From: Gemmatimonadota bacterium
GTDB lineage: Bacteria; Gemmatimonadota; Gemmatimonadetes; Longimicrobiales; Gaopeijiaceae
Direction of reading: 5' to 3'
Length of the DNA: 64,000 nucleotides
Assembly (NCBI GenBank): GCA_022340865.1
Contig: JAJDNC010000070.1
Coordinates: 1-64,000, forward strand
Part shown: one piece after another, positions 35,034 to 44,467 of the stretch
Layout: the number at the start of each line of letters is the position of its first letter
Position numbering within the stretch: the stretch's first letter is position 1
The notes under the pieces: model-generated
Told to the model about the DNA's origin: nothing
Seen by the model: the letters and a program-made list of their open reading frames with translations, nothing else
The model's database searches: none
Program-made: the position numbers and the translations under genes

Positions 35034-36680
35034 TCACCTCGCTCCAGTGGCGCCACCGGACGGCGACGCCTGCGCCCGGGGCCTTGCCGGAACGGGCGGG
35101 CCCCAGCCCCCGCCCCCCGGCGAACGGATGCTCACGATGTCGCCCGCCTGCACGGTGAAGGTGGCCTTGGAGGGGAGGTGGGTCTCCGCCCCGTCGTGGA
35201 TGAGCACGTTCTCCCCGGGGGCGCCGGCGCCGCCGCCCCGGGCTCCCGCGGGTCCCACCGCCCGGCGCTCGCACAGGAGCGCCACTCGCGCGGGTGTGAG
35301 GATCATGAGGTCCCTCCGGAGGCCGTCGCCCCCGCGGTTGGCGCCGGCTCCGCCGCTTCCTCGGCGGATCCCATACCGGGTGATACGGAAGGGATAGGCG
35401 TGCTCGAGGGCCTCCACCGGCGTGTTCAGGGAGTTCGACATGTGCACGTGCACTCCCGACAGTCCGGGGCCCGTCGGGCCCGCGCCCATCCCTCCGCCCA
35501 CGGTCTCGTAGTACGCGAAGGACTGGCCGGTGCGCGGGTCCACGCCCCCCACGGTGGTGTTGTTCATGGTGCCCTGGGAGAGGGCGGGGACGAGGTCCGG
35601 AAGGGCGGCGCCGAAGGCCTCCAGGAGCACGTCGGTGATCCTCTGGCTGGTCTCGACGTTCCCGGCGGCCACCGAGGCGGGAAGGCGCGCGTTCACCAGG
35701 CTCCCCTCGGGAAGCTCCAGCTCCACCGCCGACATGGAGCCCCCTCCCGCCGGCAGAGGCTCGCCCAGGAGCGCCTCCACCACGCAGCGGACGACGTAGC
35801 GGCACGCGGAGGCGGTGATGGCGGACACCGCGTTGACCCCTCCCTCCACCTGGGGAGAGGTTCCGGAGAAGTCGATGCGGAGCCGCCGGCCCGCTACGGT
35901 CAGCGTCGCGCGAATGGGCACCCTGCCGCTTCCGAAGCCGTCGTCCTCCAGGGCGTCCTCGGCCTCGTACGTGCCGTCGGGGATCCGCTCCAGGCCCGCC
36001 TCCACCAGCCGGTCCGCATATGCCACCAGGTCGTCCATGGCCCGGAGCGTGGCGTCCACCCCCCTGCGCTCCGCGATCTCAAGGAGACGCGTGCGTCCGG
36101 TGTGCAGGGCGGCGAGCTGGGCGTCGAGGTCCCCCGCTCGCTCCACGGGGGTGCGCACGTTGGCCAGGATCGTGCGCCACAGATCCTCGTTGCGCGCTCC
36201 GCGGACGTACAGACGCACGGGCGGGATGCGCACCCCTTCCTCGAAGATCTCCCGCGCCAGGGGCATGGAGCCCGGAGTGGAACCGCCCACGTCGCTGTGG
36301 TGCGCCCGGGAGGCCACGAATCCCAGCAACTCCCCGTCCTCGCTGTGGACCGCGGACAGCAGCGTGATGTCCGGGAGGTGGGTCCCCCCCCGGAACGGGT
36401 CGTTGAGGCAAACCACGTCTCCGGCGGCGACGGTGCCCAGCTCCTCCAGGGCGGCCTGGACGCTCATGGGCATGGCGCCCAGGTGCACCGGCATATGGTC
36501 GCCCAGCGAGACGGCCGCGCCCCGCGGAGAGAAGAGCGCGCACGAATAATCCCGCCGTTCCTTGATGTTGGGCGAGAACGAAGCCCTCCTGAGGGCGGCT
36601 CCCATCTCCTCCGCCAGGGCGGTGAAGAGGTGCCGGAAGACCTCGAGCTCGACGGCGTCGGGAGCGCAATGATCAGACAC
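35034..36680 (-). CDS. Hydantoinase B / oxoprolinase family protein
   Basis: Predicted 548 aa. It shows the HyuB signatures ELEVFRHLFTALAEEMGAAL, DYSCALFS, HMPVHLGAMP, DPFRGGTHLPDI and the Gly-rich C-terminus SPGGGGWGPP. HyuB normally works with the ATP-binding HyuA subunit to open N-methylhydantoin, 5-oxoproline or acetophenone-type substrates. No hyuA is adjacent on the downstream side and the upstream side is a divergent small gene, so it is an orphan here. Confidence 0.87.
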   Translation of the reverse strand: MSDHCAPDAVELEVFRHLFTALAEEMGAALRRASFSPNIKERRDYSCALFSPRGAAVSLGDHMPVHLGAMPMSVQAALEELGTVAAGDVVCLNDPFRGGTHLPDITLLSAVHSEDGELLGFVASRAHHSDVGGSTPGSMPLAREIFEEGVRIPPVRLYVRGARNEDLWRTILANVRTPVERAGDLDAQLAALHTGRTRLLEIAERRGVDATLRAMDDLVAYADRLVEAGLERIPDGTYEAEDALEDDGFGSGRVPIRATLTVAGRRLRIDFSGTSPQVEGGVNAVSAITASACRYVVRCVVEALLGEPLPAGGGSMSAVELELPEGSLVNARLPASVAAGNVETSQRITDVLLEAFGAALPDLVPALSQGTMNNTTVGGVDPRTGQSFAYYETVGGGMGAGPTGPGLSGVHVHMSNSLNTPVEALEHAYPFRITRYGIRRGSGGAGANRGGDGLRRDLMILTPARVALLCERRAVGPAGARGGGAGAPGENVLIHDGAETHLPSKATFTVQAGDIVSIRSPGGGGWGPPVPARPRAQASPSGGATGAR

Positions 36681-36786
36681 GGAGCATCAGTTTCGCTGCA
36701 AGCACTTCACGGTTAGCTTACTAGGCTGGAAGCCAGGAGTGCATCCCGGCGAGTCACGCGAGACAGAAGGTTACAGGGAGGGAAGC

Positions 36787-37047
36787 TTGAGTAAAGAGAA
36801 ACTCATGGATCGGGCTCGAGACGAGCTCTTCAGTCATATCAACCGGTGTGGAGTTCTCCAGGCCGCCGAGGACGACCAGCAGCACTGGATGAGCGAGACC
36901 ATAGATTATCTGGGGGAGCGCTATCCGGACCTGACCGAGACCGACCTCGTCCAGCTCCACGAGATCGGGCTGCGGTTCTGCAAGCCCGCCATCGCGCATG
37001 GCGCCGAGAGCACCGCCAAAACCATGGAGGACGTCGGCGTAGCCTGA
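36787..37047 (+). CDS. Small acidic protein of unknown function
   Basis: Predicted 86 aa. The TTG at 36787 is chosen because AGGGAGGG lies four to five bases upstream; an ATG at 36805 is the alternative. The protein is helical with two Cys and an HTH-unlike pattern (QQHWMSETIDYLGERYPDL, then LHEIGLRFCKP). It is followed by a good terminator, so it is monocistronic. No family recognised. Confidence 0.65.
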   Translation: MSKEKLMDRARDELFSHINRCGVLQAAEDDQQHWMSETIDYLGERYPDLTETDLVQLHEIGLRFCKPAIAHGAESTAKTMEDVGVA

Positions 37048-37080
37048 TCTCCGCCGCGTCCGATCCACGCTCGGAAGGGC

Positions 37081-37112
37081 GGGGAGCCTCAGGGGCTTCT
37101 CGCTCTTTTTTG
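37081..37112 (+). terminator. Rho-independent-type terminator
   Basis: GGAGCC and GGGCTTC form a short hairpin (37083-37099) followed within ten bases by a run of six T. It lies 34 bases after the small acidic protein gene and matches a canonical intrinsic terminator, though the stem is modest. Confidence 0.6.
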
Positions 37113-37273
37113 TCGCCTCTACAACATTTCGGGATCCTGTCGGGTTGGCGGTGAGGGGCCTCCTCCCCTATACTTCCGCCCGCTTATCGGCGCGTATGCC
37201 CTCAGGGTGCCTCCCGGGGGTGTGACGCGACCCGGGGTGCGTCTTCGAACAGGCCTGTGCAGAGGGCTCCCTG

Positions 37274-38272
37274 ATGGCGACGACCAGGGCCAAGCGCTCG
37301 ACTCGCAAATCTCCTCGAAGGAAGGCGGTGGAGGTCGTGAAACAGGCCAAGCGGACGCCTTCGAAGCGGAAGGCCGTCGCCAGGAAGGCGGCGACCAAGA
37401 AGGCCCCGGCGAAGAAGACCGGGGCGAGGAAAGCCCGGGCGAAGAAGACCGCGGCGAAGAAGGCCCCGGCGAAGAAGGCCCCGGAGAGGAAAGCCCCGTC
37501 GAAGAAGGCGGCGGCGAAGAAGACCCCGGCCAAGAAGACCCCGGCCAGGAAGGCTGTGGCAAAGAAGGCTCCGGTGAGGAAGGCCCGGGCGAAGAAGGCC
37601 CCGGCCAAGAAGGCTCCGGCCAAGAAGGCCCGGGCGAAGAAGGCTCCGGCCAAGAAGGCCCCGGCGAAGAAGGCTCCGGCCAAGAAGGCCCGGGCGAAGA
37701 AGTCCCCGGCCAAGAAGGCCCCGGCGAAGAAGGCTCCGGCCAAGAAGGCCCCCGCGAAGAAGCCGGCACGCTCGAAGTCCGCGCCTGCGAAGAAAGCGGA
37801 AAAGCCGACGGCGAAATCCGCGCGCGCGGCGGCGCCGTCGGAGAAGGCCGGCACCCGGAACAAGGCGGCTCCGAAGACAGCTCCCTCCAGAGCCGAGTGG
37901 AGCCCGTACCCCAAGAAGAAGCGGCGCATGGGGCCCGACGGAGCGATCATCCTGGCGGGGGAGAAGGAGGTGCTCCGCCTGTACTACGCCGGCCAGCAGA
38001 TACCCTCTCCCATGGGCGGGTTCCTCATGCTCCTGGGTGTCCGGCCCAAACCCGACGGGAGCGCCAGCATCCTCTTCGAGTGCAGCGCTTCGTCGCTCCG
38101 GTATTGGTTGGAGGTTCCCTCCGCCACCAGGACCGAGCGGTCCAAGGTGCGTGCGGTCCAGAAGGAGGGAGACGATCCCGACTGCCCTCGCCATGGCGCT
38201 GCGGTCCGGCTCGTCCGGGCGGGCACCGAGCTTCACTGTCCCCTCTGCGGTGTCTCGTACGGGAGGGTGTGA
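37274..38272 (+). CDS. Histone-H1-like Lys/Ala-repeat protein with C-terminal zinc-ribbon-like domain
   Basis: Predicted 332 aa. Residues ~1-210 are an H1-like tail of KKAPA pentapeptides, encoded by tandem 15-bp units (about 37400-37770). Residues ~215-332 are an ordered domain beginning [20 protein letters not shown] and ending with CPRHG and CPLCG, a likely CxxH/CxxC metal site. The tail should bind DNA or RNA by charge; the C-terminal domain may give specificity. This is longer and more structured than plain bacterial H1-like proteins. Repeat number could differ between strains. Confidence 0.75.
   Translation: MATTRAKRSTRKSPRRKAVEVVKQAKRTPSKRKAVARKAATKKAPAKKTGARKARAKKTAAKKAPAKKAPERKAPSKKAAAKKTPAKKTPARKAVAKKAPVRKARAKKAPAKKAPAKKARAKKAPAKKAPAKKAPAKKARAKKSPAKKAPAKKAPAKKAPAKKPARSKSAPAKKAEKPTAKSARAAAPSEKAGTRNKAAPKTAPSRAEWSPYPKKKRRMGPDGAIILAGEKEVLRLYYAGQQIPSPMGGFLMLLGVRPKPDGSASILFECSASSLRYWLEVPSATRTERSKVRAVQKEGDDPDCPRHGAAVRLVRAGTELHCPLCGVSYGRV
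37400..37770 (+). repeat. Tandem 15-bp coding repeat array (KKAPA units)
   Basis: Units of AAGAAGGCCCCGGCC with GCT/GCC and CGG variants repeat head to tail. In the second half (about 37570-37750) two or more units form a larger near-identical block, pointing to recent slippage or unequal recombination. All six frames are open over long parts, which explains spurious overlapping ORFs here. Confidence 0.85.
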
Positions 38273-38426
38273 GCGGATCTGCCGGCCCTCCGTGCGAGAC
38301 CGCACGGAGCTCCCACGGAGTCCCGTTTTCAGGGTGGTATGGCCCCAGGGACGACATTACATTCCTGTTCAACCCTACCCAGATCAGGCTGTCTCCCAGC
38401 GTTTCGTCCGCAAGGAGCCGTTCTAC

Positions 38427-39563
38427 ATGCCCGAAGGGTTCCTCAGTTCCGAGGAATACGACGAACAGGCGCACAGGCTCTACAACGACGGTGACTACGA
38501 CGGGGCCCTCGAGATGCTCAAAGAGGGCCTCGCTCTCTATCCCAACGCTGTGGATCTCTACGTGGGCCTCGGCTATGCGCGCCTGGCTCGCGAGGAGTAT
38601 GCCTGGGCGCGGAAGGCCTTCGAGCGGGCCGCGGTGCTGGATCCCGCGCACGAGGACGCCCTGGTCGGCCTCGGGGAGACGCTCCTCCGCTTCGGGGAGC
38701 GCCAGCACGCCCTGAGCCTGTTCAATCAGGTGGCGGGGATGGGCTACGACGACGACATCGAGCTCATGCTCACCATGGGGCGCGCGCTCTATCGGGAGGC
38801 CATGTACGCCGAGTGCCGTGACGTCTTCGCGAAGGCCGCCGCAGCGCGGCCCGACAACGCGGAGGCCGCGGCGTCACTGGGGTACGCCCTCCATCGCCTG
38901 GGGGACGACGTCGGAGCCAGCCGGCAGATCCGCAGGTCGCTGCGCCTCGACCCGGATCTCCACGAGGCCAGGATCTATCTGGGACATCTCCTGTACGACC
39001 GAGGAGACTGGGAGGGGGCGCTCCGGGAGTTCGAGCACGTCCCGCCCCAGGAGCATTGGGATGCTCTTGCGGTGTGGCGGCTCATGGAGCTCAAGCGTGC
39101 CCTCTGGCACATGGAGTCGGGCGACGCCAGGCTGGCGCCGTGGGAGCAACGCCTTCGCGAGCTGGAGGATCTGGAGGATCCCATCGACCGGCTGCTCAAC
39201 GAGGTCGAGATGTTGGTGGGTGGCGCTCGTCCCGGGCCGTCCTACGACCCGAGCCAGCTCGAGCTCTTCGGTGGCGACGGGAGCGGTGGGTCGGGAAAGC
39301 CGAGGTCGGTGCGCCTTTCGGACGGCCACCAGATCCGGGGGACGTGGCACGAGATCGTTCGCCAGATGCGCGACCTGGCGGGGTTCTCCCATGAGACGCT
39401 GACCCACTACATGCGCCGAGTGGCCGAGCGCTGGCACGAGCAGAGCGGGGTCGAGATCCCATTCACGGATCCGGAGTCCTTCTTGCGGGCCGCCATCGCC
39501 GCGGGCCTGGTCCATCTCGAGGGAGACGAAGAGCCGCGGCGGGACACGGGGGAGGATTCATGA
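38427..39563 (+). CDS. TPR-repeat protein with C-terminal helical domain
   Basis: Predicted 378 aa. At least five TPR units occupy residues ~10-240, for example YNDGDYDGALEMLKEGLALY and GDWEGALREFEHVPPQ. A charged linker and a C-terminal domain (RQMRDLAGFSHETLTHYMRR) of unknown type follow. It is cytoplasmic by appearance. It leads a three-gene run, overlapping the zinc-ribbon gene by ATGA, so it probably acts as an adaptor for that protein. Confidence 0.72.
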   Translation: MPEGFLSSEEYDEQAHRLYNDGDYDGALEMLKEGLALYPNAVDLYVGLGYARLAREEYAWARKAFERAAVLDPAHEDALVGLGETLLRFGERQHALSLFNQVAGMGYDDDIELMLTMGRALYREAMYAECRDVFAKAAAARPDNAEAAASLGYALHRLGDDVGASRQIRRSLRLDPDLHEARIYLGHLLYDRGDWEGALREFEHVPPQEHWDALAVWRLMELKRALWHMESGDARLAPWEQRLRELEDLEDPIDRLLNEVEMLVGGARPGPSYDPSQLELFGGDGSGGSGKPRSVRLSDGHQIRGTWHEIVRQMRDLAGFSHETLTHYMRRVAERWHEQSGVEIPFTDPESFLRAAIAAGLVHLEGDEEPRRDTGEDS

Positions 39564-40198
39564 GCGACGTCCTGGAGCAGTTCCACCGCACGCTGGTCGA
39601 GGAGATCCGGGCGCAACGTCCCGAGTATCTGGACGGGCCTTTCACGGTGGCGGAGATCTACCAGAACCTGGTCCCGTACGGGACCCACCGGGACCGCATC
39701 GGCGTGGACATCAACGGGGACTACGAGGACGCGCTCCTGCGCATGCTGGCAGGAGAGGGAGATTACCTGGTCCTGGAGTCCGAGCACGCGCTGAGGGACC
39801 TGCGTGCGGAGCTCCGCTCGTCCAATCCCAACACCGGCCGCTACCGCGAGTTCGCGGCGGTGGACGTGCGCCTCAACCCGGCGCGGGTGGCGGCGGTGCC
39901 CACGGGTCCGGCGACGAACGCGGAGCCGGCGGGCGAAGAGCCCGACGGGGTGCCGACGGGCGATGCGGCCCGCGACACGACGACCCCGGAGGCAGCAGAC
40001 GCGTCCTCCGCACCGGCGCCCGGGGAGCCGGCCGAGACCTGCCGTTGGTGCCGGGCGGAGCTGCCTCACAGGCCGAACCTGAAGTTCTGCCCGTTCTGCG
40101 GAACCGACGTGCGCGTGGTGCCGTGCCCCGCTTGCGGCGAGGAGCTGGAGCCGGAATGGCGTTTCTGCATAGCGTGCGGTGCCGAGGTCACCGGATGA
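39560..40198 (+). CDS. Double zinc-ribbon protein
   Basis: Predicted 212 aa. The N-terminal ~100 residues are helical (VLEQFHRTLVEEIRAQRPEY). An Ala/Pro/Glu linker leads to two C-terminal zinc ribbons: CRWC-x12-CPFC and CPAC-x11-CIAC. Such double ribbons bind zinc and mediate protein or nucleic acid contacts. It overlaps genes on both sides by ATGA, so the three are co-translated. Function unknown. Confidence 0.72.
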   Translation: MSDVLEQFHRTLVEEIRAQRPEYLDGPFTVAEIYQNLVPYGTHRDRIGVDINGDYEDALLRMLAGEGDYLVLESEHALRDLRAELRSSNPNTGRYREFAAVDVRLNPARVAAVPTGPATNAEPAGEEPDGVPTGDAARDTTTPEAADASSAPAPGEPAETCRWCRAELPHRPNLKFCPFCGTDVRVVPCPACGEELEPEWRFCIACGAEVTG

Positions 40199-40686
40199 GC
40201 TCGACCGCCACGGCGAACGCTTCCCATCGGCCCCGGATCCCGGGGCCGATTTCATCGGGGGTCGCCCTGCTCCTCGTCCTGGCGGCCGCGTGCGGGCGGT
40301 CCGTGCCCCCGGCGAACCGCCCCGACGAGGTCCTGCGGGCCCAGCTCGGGCTCACGGACAAGGACGAGGTGCACCGCGTGACCCTCACGGGCGGGAGCAC
40401 GGAGGTCCTGGATCCCGTGCAGACGATGATACCGGTGGGGGCCTGGGTGGAGTTCGTGACCGGCGACGGAAGGGTCCACCAGGTGAGCTTCGAGGCCGAT
40501 TCCCTCGAGGCCGGGGCCCGGGCATTTCTGGAGCGCACCGACCAGATGGCGTCGCCGCCTCTCGTGAACCAGGGTCAGCGCTTCGTGGTCTCGTTCCGCG
40601 AGGCCCCGGAGGGGCGCTATCCCTTTCGCGCCGAGGGCAATGGGGGGCCCACCCACGGGGTGGTGATCGTGGGGCCGAAACGCTAA
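40195..40686 (+). CDS. Cupredoxin-like lipoprotein
   Basis: Predicted 163 aa. A lipoprotein signal ends LLVLAAAC. The mature domain has GAWVEFVTGDGRVHQVSFE and a late EGRYPFRAEGNGGPTHGVVIV, the strand pattern and His positions of plastocyanin-like folds, although the usual Cys ligand of type 1 copper sites is missing. It may bind metal weakly or only keep the fold. It is the last gene of the TPR/zinc-ribbon run. Confidence 0.6.
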   Translation: MSSTATANASHRPRIPGPISSGVALLLVLAAACGRSVPPANRPDEVLRAQLGLTDKDEVHRVTLTGGSTEVLDPVQTMIPVGAWVEFVTGDGRVHQVSFEADSLEAGARAFLERTDQMASPPLVNQGQRFVVSFREAPEGRYPFRAEGNGGPTHGVVIVGPKR

Positions 40687-40737
40687 TGTGCCCGCGTGCG
40701 CCGTCCCGGCGTTCCGCACCCCCGTTTCCGAGGTTTG

Positions 40738-41802
40738 ATGCTCCGGATCGCCCTCGTTCCCGGTGACGGGATCGGCACCGAGGTGGTACCCGAGGCCCGT
40801 CGCGTGCTCGAGGCGGCGGCCGCGACGTATGGGATCGAGGTCGAGGTCGAGGAGTGGGATCTGGGAGCGGAGCGCTACCTGCGTGAGGGCGTCACCATCA
40901 CGGAGGACGAGTTCACGCGCCTGTCGGCTAACGACGCCCTCCTCATGGGGGCTTTCGGGGACCCGCGGGTCCCCGGGGAGGAGCACGTCCGGGACATCCT
41001 CCTCGGCCTTCGCTTCCGTCTCGACCTTTACGTCAACTTCCGACCCTGTGTGCTGCTCGCGCCGGAGCTGAGCCCGCTCAAGCGAGTGAAGGTCCCCGTG
41101 AGATTGGAGATCTTCCGCGAGAACACCGAGGGCATGTACGTGGGGATGGGGGGAGTGTTCAGGAAGGGTACTCCGCAGGAGGTGGCCATCGAGGAGGATC
41201 TGAACAGCCGTGCCGGTGTGGAGCGCATCATCCGCGCGGCCTTCGAGTTCGCCGAGGCTCGCGGGCGCGGCCGGGTCACCCTCGTCGACAAGGCCAACGC
41301 CATGCGCAACGCCGGCGGGCTCTGGAGACGGGTGTTCGCGGAGGTGGGGGAAGGCTATCCGGAGATCGAGCAGAGTGCCGTGTATGTCGACGCCATGGCC
41401 ATGGACCTCGTGCGTCGTCCGGAGCAGTACGAGGTTCTCGTCACGTCGAATCTCTTCGGCGACATCATCAGTGATCTGGCCGCCGAGCTGACCGGTGGGT
41501 TGGGGTTGGCTCCGTCGGCGAACATCCATCCGGGAAGACACGCCATGTTCGAGCCGGTGCACGGCTCTGCTCCGGACATCGCGGGGCAGGGACGGGCGAA
41601 CCCCATCGGTGCGGTGCGTTGCGTGGCGCTCCTGCTGGACCACTTCGGCCATCAGGAGGCAGCCGAGCGCGTGGAGCAGGCGGTGGCCGCCGCCATCGCC
41701 GAGGGCAAGACGACGCGCGATCTGGGTGGTGGCTTCTCCACGTCCGAAGTGGGAGCGTGGCTGGCGGAGCACGTATCCCGGTCGGGCGCCGGCGCGACTT
41801 GA
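40738..41802 (+). CDS. Isopropylmalate/isocitrate dehydrogenase family enzyme
   Basis: Predicted 354 aa from ATG 40738. It has LVPGDGIGTEVVPEA, ENTEGMYVG, the catalytic Lys/Asp region LVDKANAMRNAGG, TSNLFGDIISDLAAEL and the NAD site EPVHGSAPDIAGQGRANP. The family oxidatively decarboxylates 3-isopropylmalate (leucine synthesis), isocitrate, homoisocitrate or tartrate. The ENTEG loop without other leu genes nearby leaves the substrate open, so no gene symbol is given. Confidence 0.85.
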   Translation: MLRIALVPGDGIGTEVVPEARRVLEAAAATYGIEVEVEEWDLGAERYLREGVTITEDEFTRLSANDALLMGAFGDPRVPGEEHVRDILLGLRFRLDLYVNFRPCVLLAPELSPLKRVKVPVRLEIFRENTEGMYVGMGGVFRKGTPQEVAIEEDLNSRAGVERIIRAAFEFAEARGRGRVTLVDKANAMRNAGGLWRRVFAEVGEGYPEIEQSAVYVDAMAMDLVRRPEQYEVLVTSNLFGDIISDLAAELTGGLGLAPSANIHPGRHAMFEPVHGSAPDIAGQGRANPIGAVRCVALLLDHFGHQEAAERVEQAVAAAIAEGKTTRDLGGGFSTSEVGAWLAEHVSRSGAGAT

Positions 41803-41826
41803 AACCGTTCCTCCCGAGTTCGAGCC

Positions 41827-43089
41827 ATGGTTGAGCGACGTACGATAGGGCAGATCCTGGTGGGCTTCGGACGCATCACCGAGGAGGACTGTGCGCGCGC
41901 CCTCGAGTACCAGAGGGATCACGGCGGGTACTTCGGCGAGGCGCTGCTCGCCATGGGCATCCTGTCGCAGGACGAGCTGGAGTGGGGCCTCGCGTCGCAG
42001 TTCGACCTCCCCTACATCCTGCCGGATGCGGACTCCGTCGACCCCGAAGCCGCGGCCCTGGTGTCGCCCGAGTGGGCGCTGGCGAACCTCACGCTCCCCA
42101 TCATGAAGACGGAGGACACCCTCACCGTGGTGGTGGAGTCCCCCCTCAAGACCGGTGCGGTGGACGAGCTCCACGCCCGCACCGACCGGCGCATCGAGCT
42201 GGCGCTGGCCTCCGCCGAGAAGATCCGCGAGCTCATCCGGCAGGTCTACGCCCGGGGCACCGCCGCAGAGGAATCCGAGCGCCCGGCACCCGTGCATCTG
42301 ACGGACGCGTTCGTCGAGGCTCTGGAGGCCGCGGCGGGGCGCTTCGGGATCTCGACCCGGGGGCAACGCTCGTGGGCCTGGTGGGACGACGGCGGCACCA
42401 TCCGCCGGCGCCCCCTCGAGGGGCAGTGGGAGTCCGAGCTGGACCAGCTCCTGGCTCCGCCCCCTGGTGATCACGTCACCGGAGTGGAGCGCGCCCAGTG
42501 GGACGCGCAGCTCAACCGCGAGGGAGTGTTCACGCCGGTGGAGGTGCGCTACCTGGCGGACGAGGCGGGGCACGAGTACCTGTTCCGTCCCCTCAAGGAA
42601 GAGTCCCTGCTTCGAGGGCTCTTCCCCGCGCCGAAGCCGGGGATCCTGTCGGAGATCCGACTCCTGGCGCGCTCGGGCTCCGCACGCTTCGTGGTCACCT
42701 CCGAGCCCGACGCCTTCGGCCACGAGATCCTGCCCCACCTGCCCCTGCTGTTGCTGGACCCTTCATGGCGGAGCATCCACGTGTACGCATCCGAGGACAA
42801 TGCGGCGGACGAGGCCTTCAGCCTGCACCTGCCGCGGGATCCCCGCCAGTGGACCACCGAGCTGGAGAAGCTCAGGGCATTCCACTTCGACGTCGTGACC
42901 GTGGACCTCGCCGCCGACGGAGACGACTGGGCGAGCGCGGCGCTGGACGTGGCTTCGGTGACCTTCCTGCTGTGGCCCATGCAGAGAGACCGGCGCCCGG
43001 CCTACGATGCCGGAATCCGCTGGGAGCTGCACGTCGCGCGCGACGAGGGGGGTGCGCTGGAGTGGTCTCTCGAGCCCCTGAACCCATAG
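41827..43089 (+). CDS. MshEN (GspE N-terminal) domain protein without ATPase motor
   Basis: Predicted 420 aa. Residues 1-~140 match the MshEN/T2SSE-N module: RRTIGQILVGFGRITEEDCA, GYFGEALLAMGILSQDELE and LPYILPDADSVDPEA; MshEN folds of this type bind c-di-GMP in some pilus ATPases. The remaining ~280 residues show no Walker A or B motif and are unfamiliar. The gene lies 29 bases before pilT, so it probably regulates or assists the pilus motor. Confidence 0.7.
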   Translation: MVERRTIGQILVGFGRITEEDCARALEYQRDHGGYFGEALLAMGILSQDELEWGLASQFDLPYILPDADSVDPEAAALVSPEWALANLTLPIMKTEDTLTVVVESPLKTGAVDELHARTDRRIELALASAEKIRELIRQVYARGTAAEESERPAPVHLTDAFVEALEAAAGRFGISTRGQRSWAWWDDGGTIRRRPLEGQWESELDQLLAPPPGDHVTGVERAQWDAQLNREGVFTPVEVRYLADEAGHEYLFRPLKEESLLRGLFPAPKPGILSEIRLLARSGSARFVVTSEPDAFGHEILPHLPLLLLDPSWRSIHVYASEDNAADEAFSLHLPRDPRQWTTELEKLRAFHFDVVTVDLAADGDDWASAALDVASVTFLLWPMQRDRRPAYDAGIRWELHVARDEGGALEWSLEPLNP

Positions 43090-43118
43090 AGAATCCGTCC
43101 CAGGTCAGCGAGAACGTC

Positions 43119-44198
43119 ATGCCGCAGATCGATCAGTTCCTGAAGGTCCTCGTCGACCAGCGAGGCTCGGATCTCCATCTCACCGTGGGGTCCCCGCCGA
43201 TAATGCGCGTGCACGGGCATCTGCAGCGGATCAAGTTCCGCGAGCTCTCCAACAAGGACATGGAGACGCTCATCTACGAGATCATGGACGAGGAGTGGCG
43301 GGCCAAGTTCCTCGAGACCCTCGACTTCGACTTCGCCTACGAGATCGAGGGGCTCGCGCGCTTCCGCGTGAACGTCTTCTGGCAGCGCAAGGGACTCGGC
43401 GCGGTCATGCGCACCATCCCTTCGACGGTGCTCACGGTGGACCAACTCGGATTGCCCGACGCGGTGCGCAAGCTGTGCATGCTCACGAGAGGCCTCGTCC
43501 TGGTGACGGGTCCCACAGGGTCGGGCAAGTCCACCACGCTGGCCGCCATGGTGGACCTCGTCAACGAGACGCGGCCGGATCACATCATCACCATCGAGGA
43601 TCCCATCGAGTTCGTGCATGCCAACAAGAAGTGCCTCATCAACCAGCGGGAGATCGGCACCAACACGCAGTCCTTCGCCGCGGCACTGCGGGCGGCGCTG
43701 CGCGAGGACCCGGACGTGATCCTCGTGGGGGAGATGCGTGACCGGGAGACCATAGAGCTGGGGCTCACCGCAGCGGAGACGGGCCACCTGGTGTTCGGCA
43801 CGATGCATACGAGCTCGGCCCCGAAGACGGTGGACCGCATCATCGGCGTCTTTCCTGCCGACCAGCAGAATCAGATCCGGACGATGCTCGCCGAGTCGCT
43901 CAAGGGTGTGATCGCGCAGGTGCTCCTGCGCACCAAGGACGGCAGGGGGAGGCGTGCCGCTCTGGAGATCATGGTGGGCACGTCCCCCGTGGCCAACCTC
44001 ATCCGGGAGAACAAGACCTTCCAGATCCCCTCAATGATCCAGACCGGCAAGAAGGACGGGATGCAGCTGCTCGATCAGCACATCCTCGAGTACCTCATGT
44101 CCGGAATGATCACGTCCGAGGAGGCGTATATGAAGTCGAGCAACAAGCAGGCCTTCAAGCAATATTTGAAGGAGGCGCCTCCCGCCGAGTTCGTGTGA
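43119..44198 (+). CDS. pilT: Type IV pilus retraction ATPase PilT
   Basis: Predicted 359 aa from ATG 43119. It has Walker [10 protein letters not shown] (131-139), the Asp box [11 protein letters not shown], Walker [21 protein letters not shown] and the PilT-type C-terminal [20 protein letters not shown]. PilT is a hexameric cytoplasmic motor that depolymerises type IV pili, driving twitching and DNA uptake. No other pil genes are in the window; an MshEN protein precedes it. Confidence 0.93.
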   Translation: MPQIDQFLKVLVDQRGSDLHLTVGSPPIMRVHGHLQRIKFRELSNKDMETLIYEIMDEEWRAKFLETLDFDFAYEIEGLARFRVNVFWQRKGLGAVMRTIPSTVLTVDQLGLPDAVRKLCMLTRGLVLVTGPTGSGKSTTLAAMVDLVNETRPDHIITIEDPIEFVHANKKCLINQREIGTNTQSFAAALRAALREDPDVILVGEMRDRETIELGLTAAETGHLVFGTMHTSSAPKTVDRIIGVFPADQQNQIRTMLAESLKGVIAQVLLRTKDGRGRRAALEIMVGTSPVANLIRENKTFQIPSMIQTGKKDGMQLLDQHILEYLMSGMITSEEAYMKSSNKQAFKQYLKEAPPAEFV

Positions 44199-44467
44199 CG
44201 TGAACCGTCGTGGCCGCCAAGGGGTAGGGCACGCGTCGACACGAAGGACGCAGGAGGCGCTCGGTCTCGACCCGGAGGTGACCGCCGTGGAGGGCGGCAC
44301 CATCGTACGGGCCCATCCGCTTGCGGCCTCGGGAGCACGCATCACTATTCATCATGCTCCATGAGCTCGGCCGTCGGGAGGCCGCCACGGTCCGGGATCC
44401 GCGTGCACAGGCGGGAGGCCAGGGTGGTGCGGTGGTGGTCGAGGCTGAACCGTGAGACGAGCCGGCG

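Noticed and set aside
37202-38305. Long ORFs on both strands over the KKAPA repeat
   Set aside because: A 15-bp repeat without stops keeps all frames open; only the + frame from 37274 continues into a non-repetitive domain.
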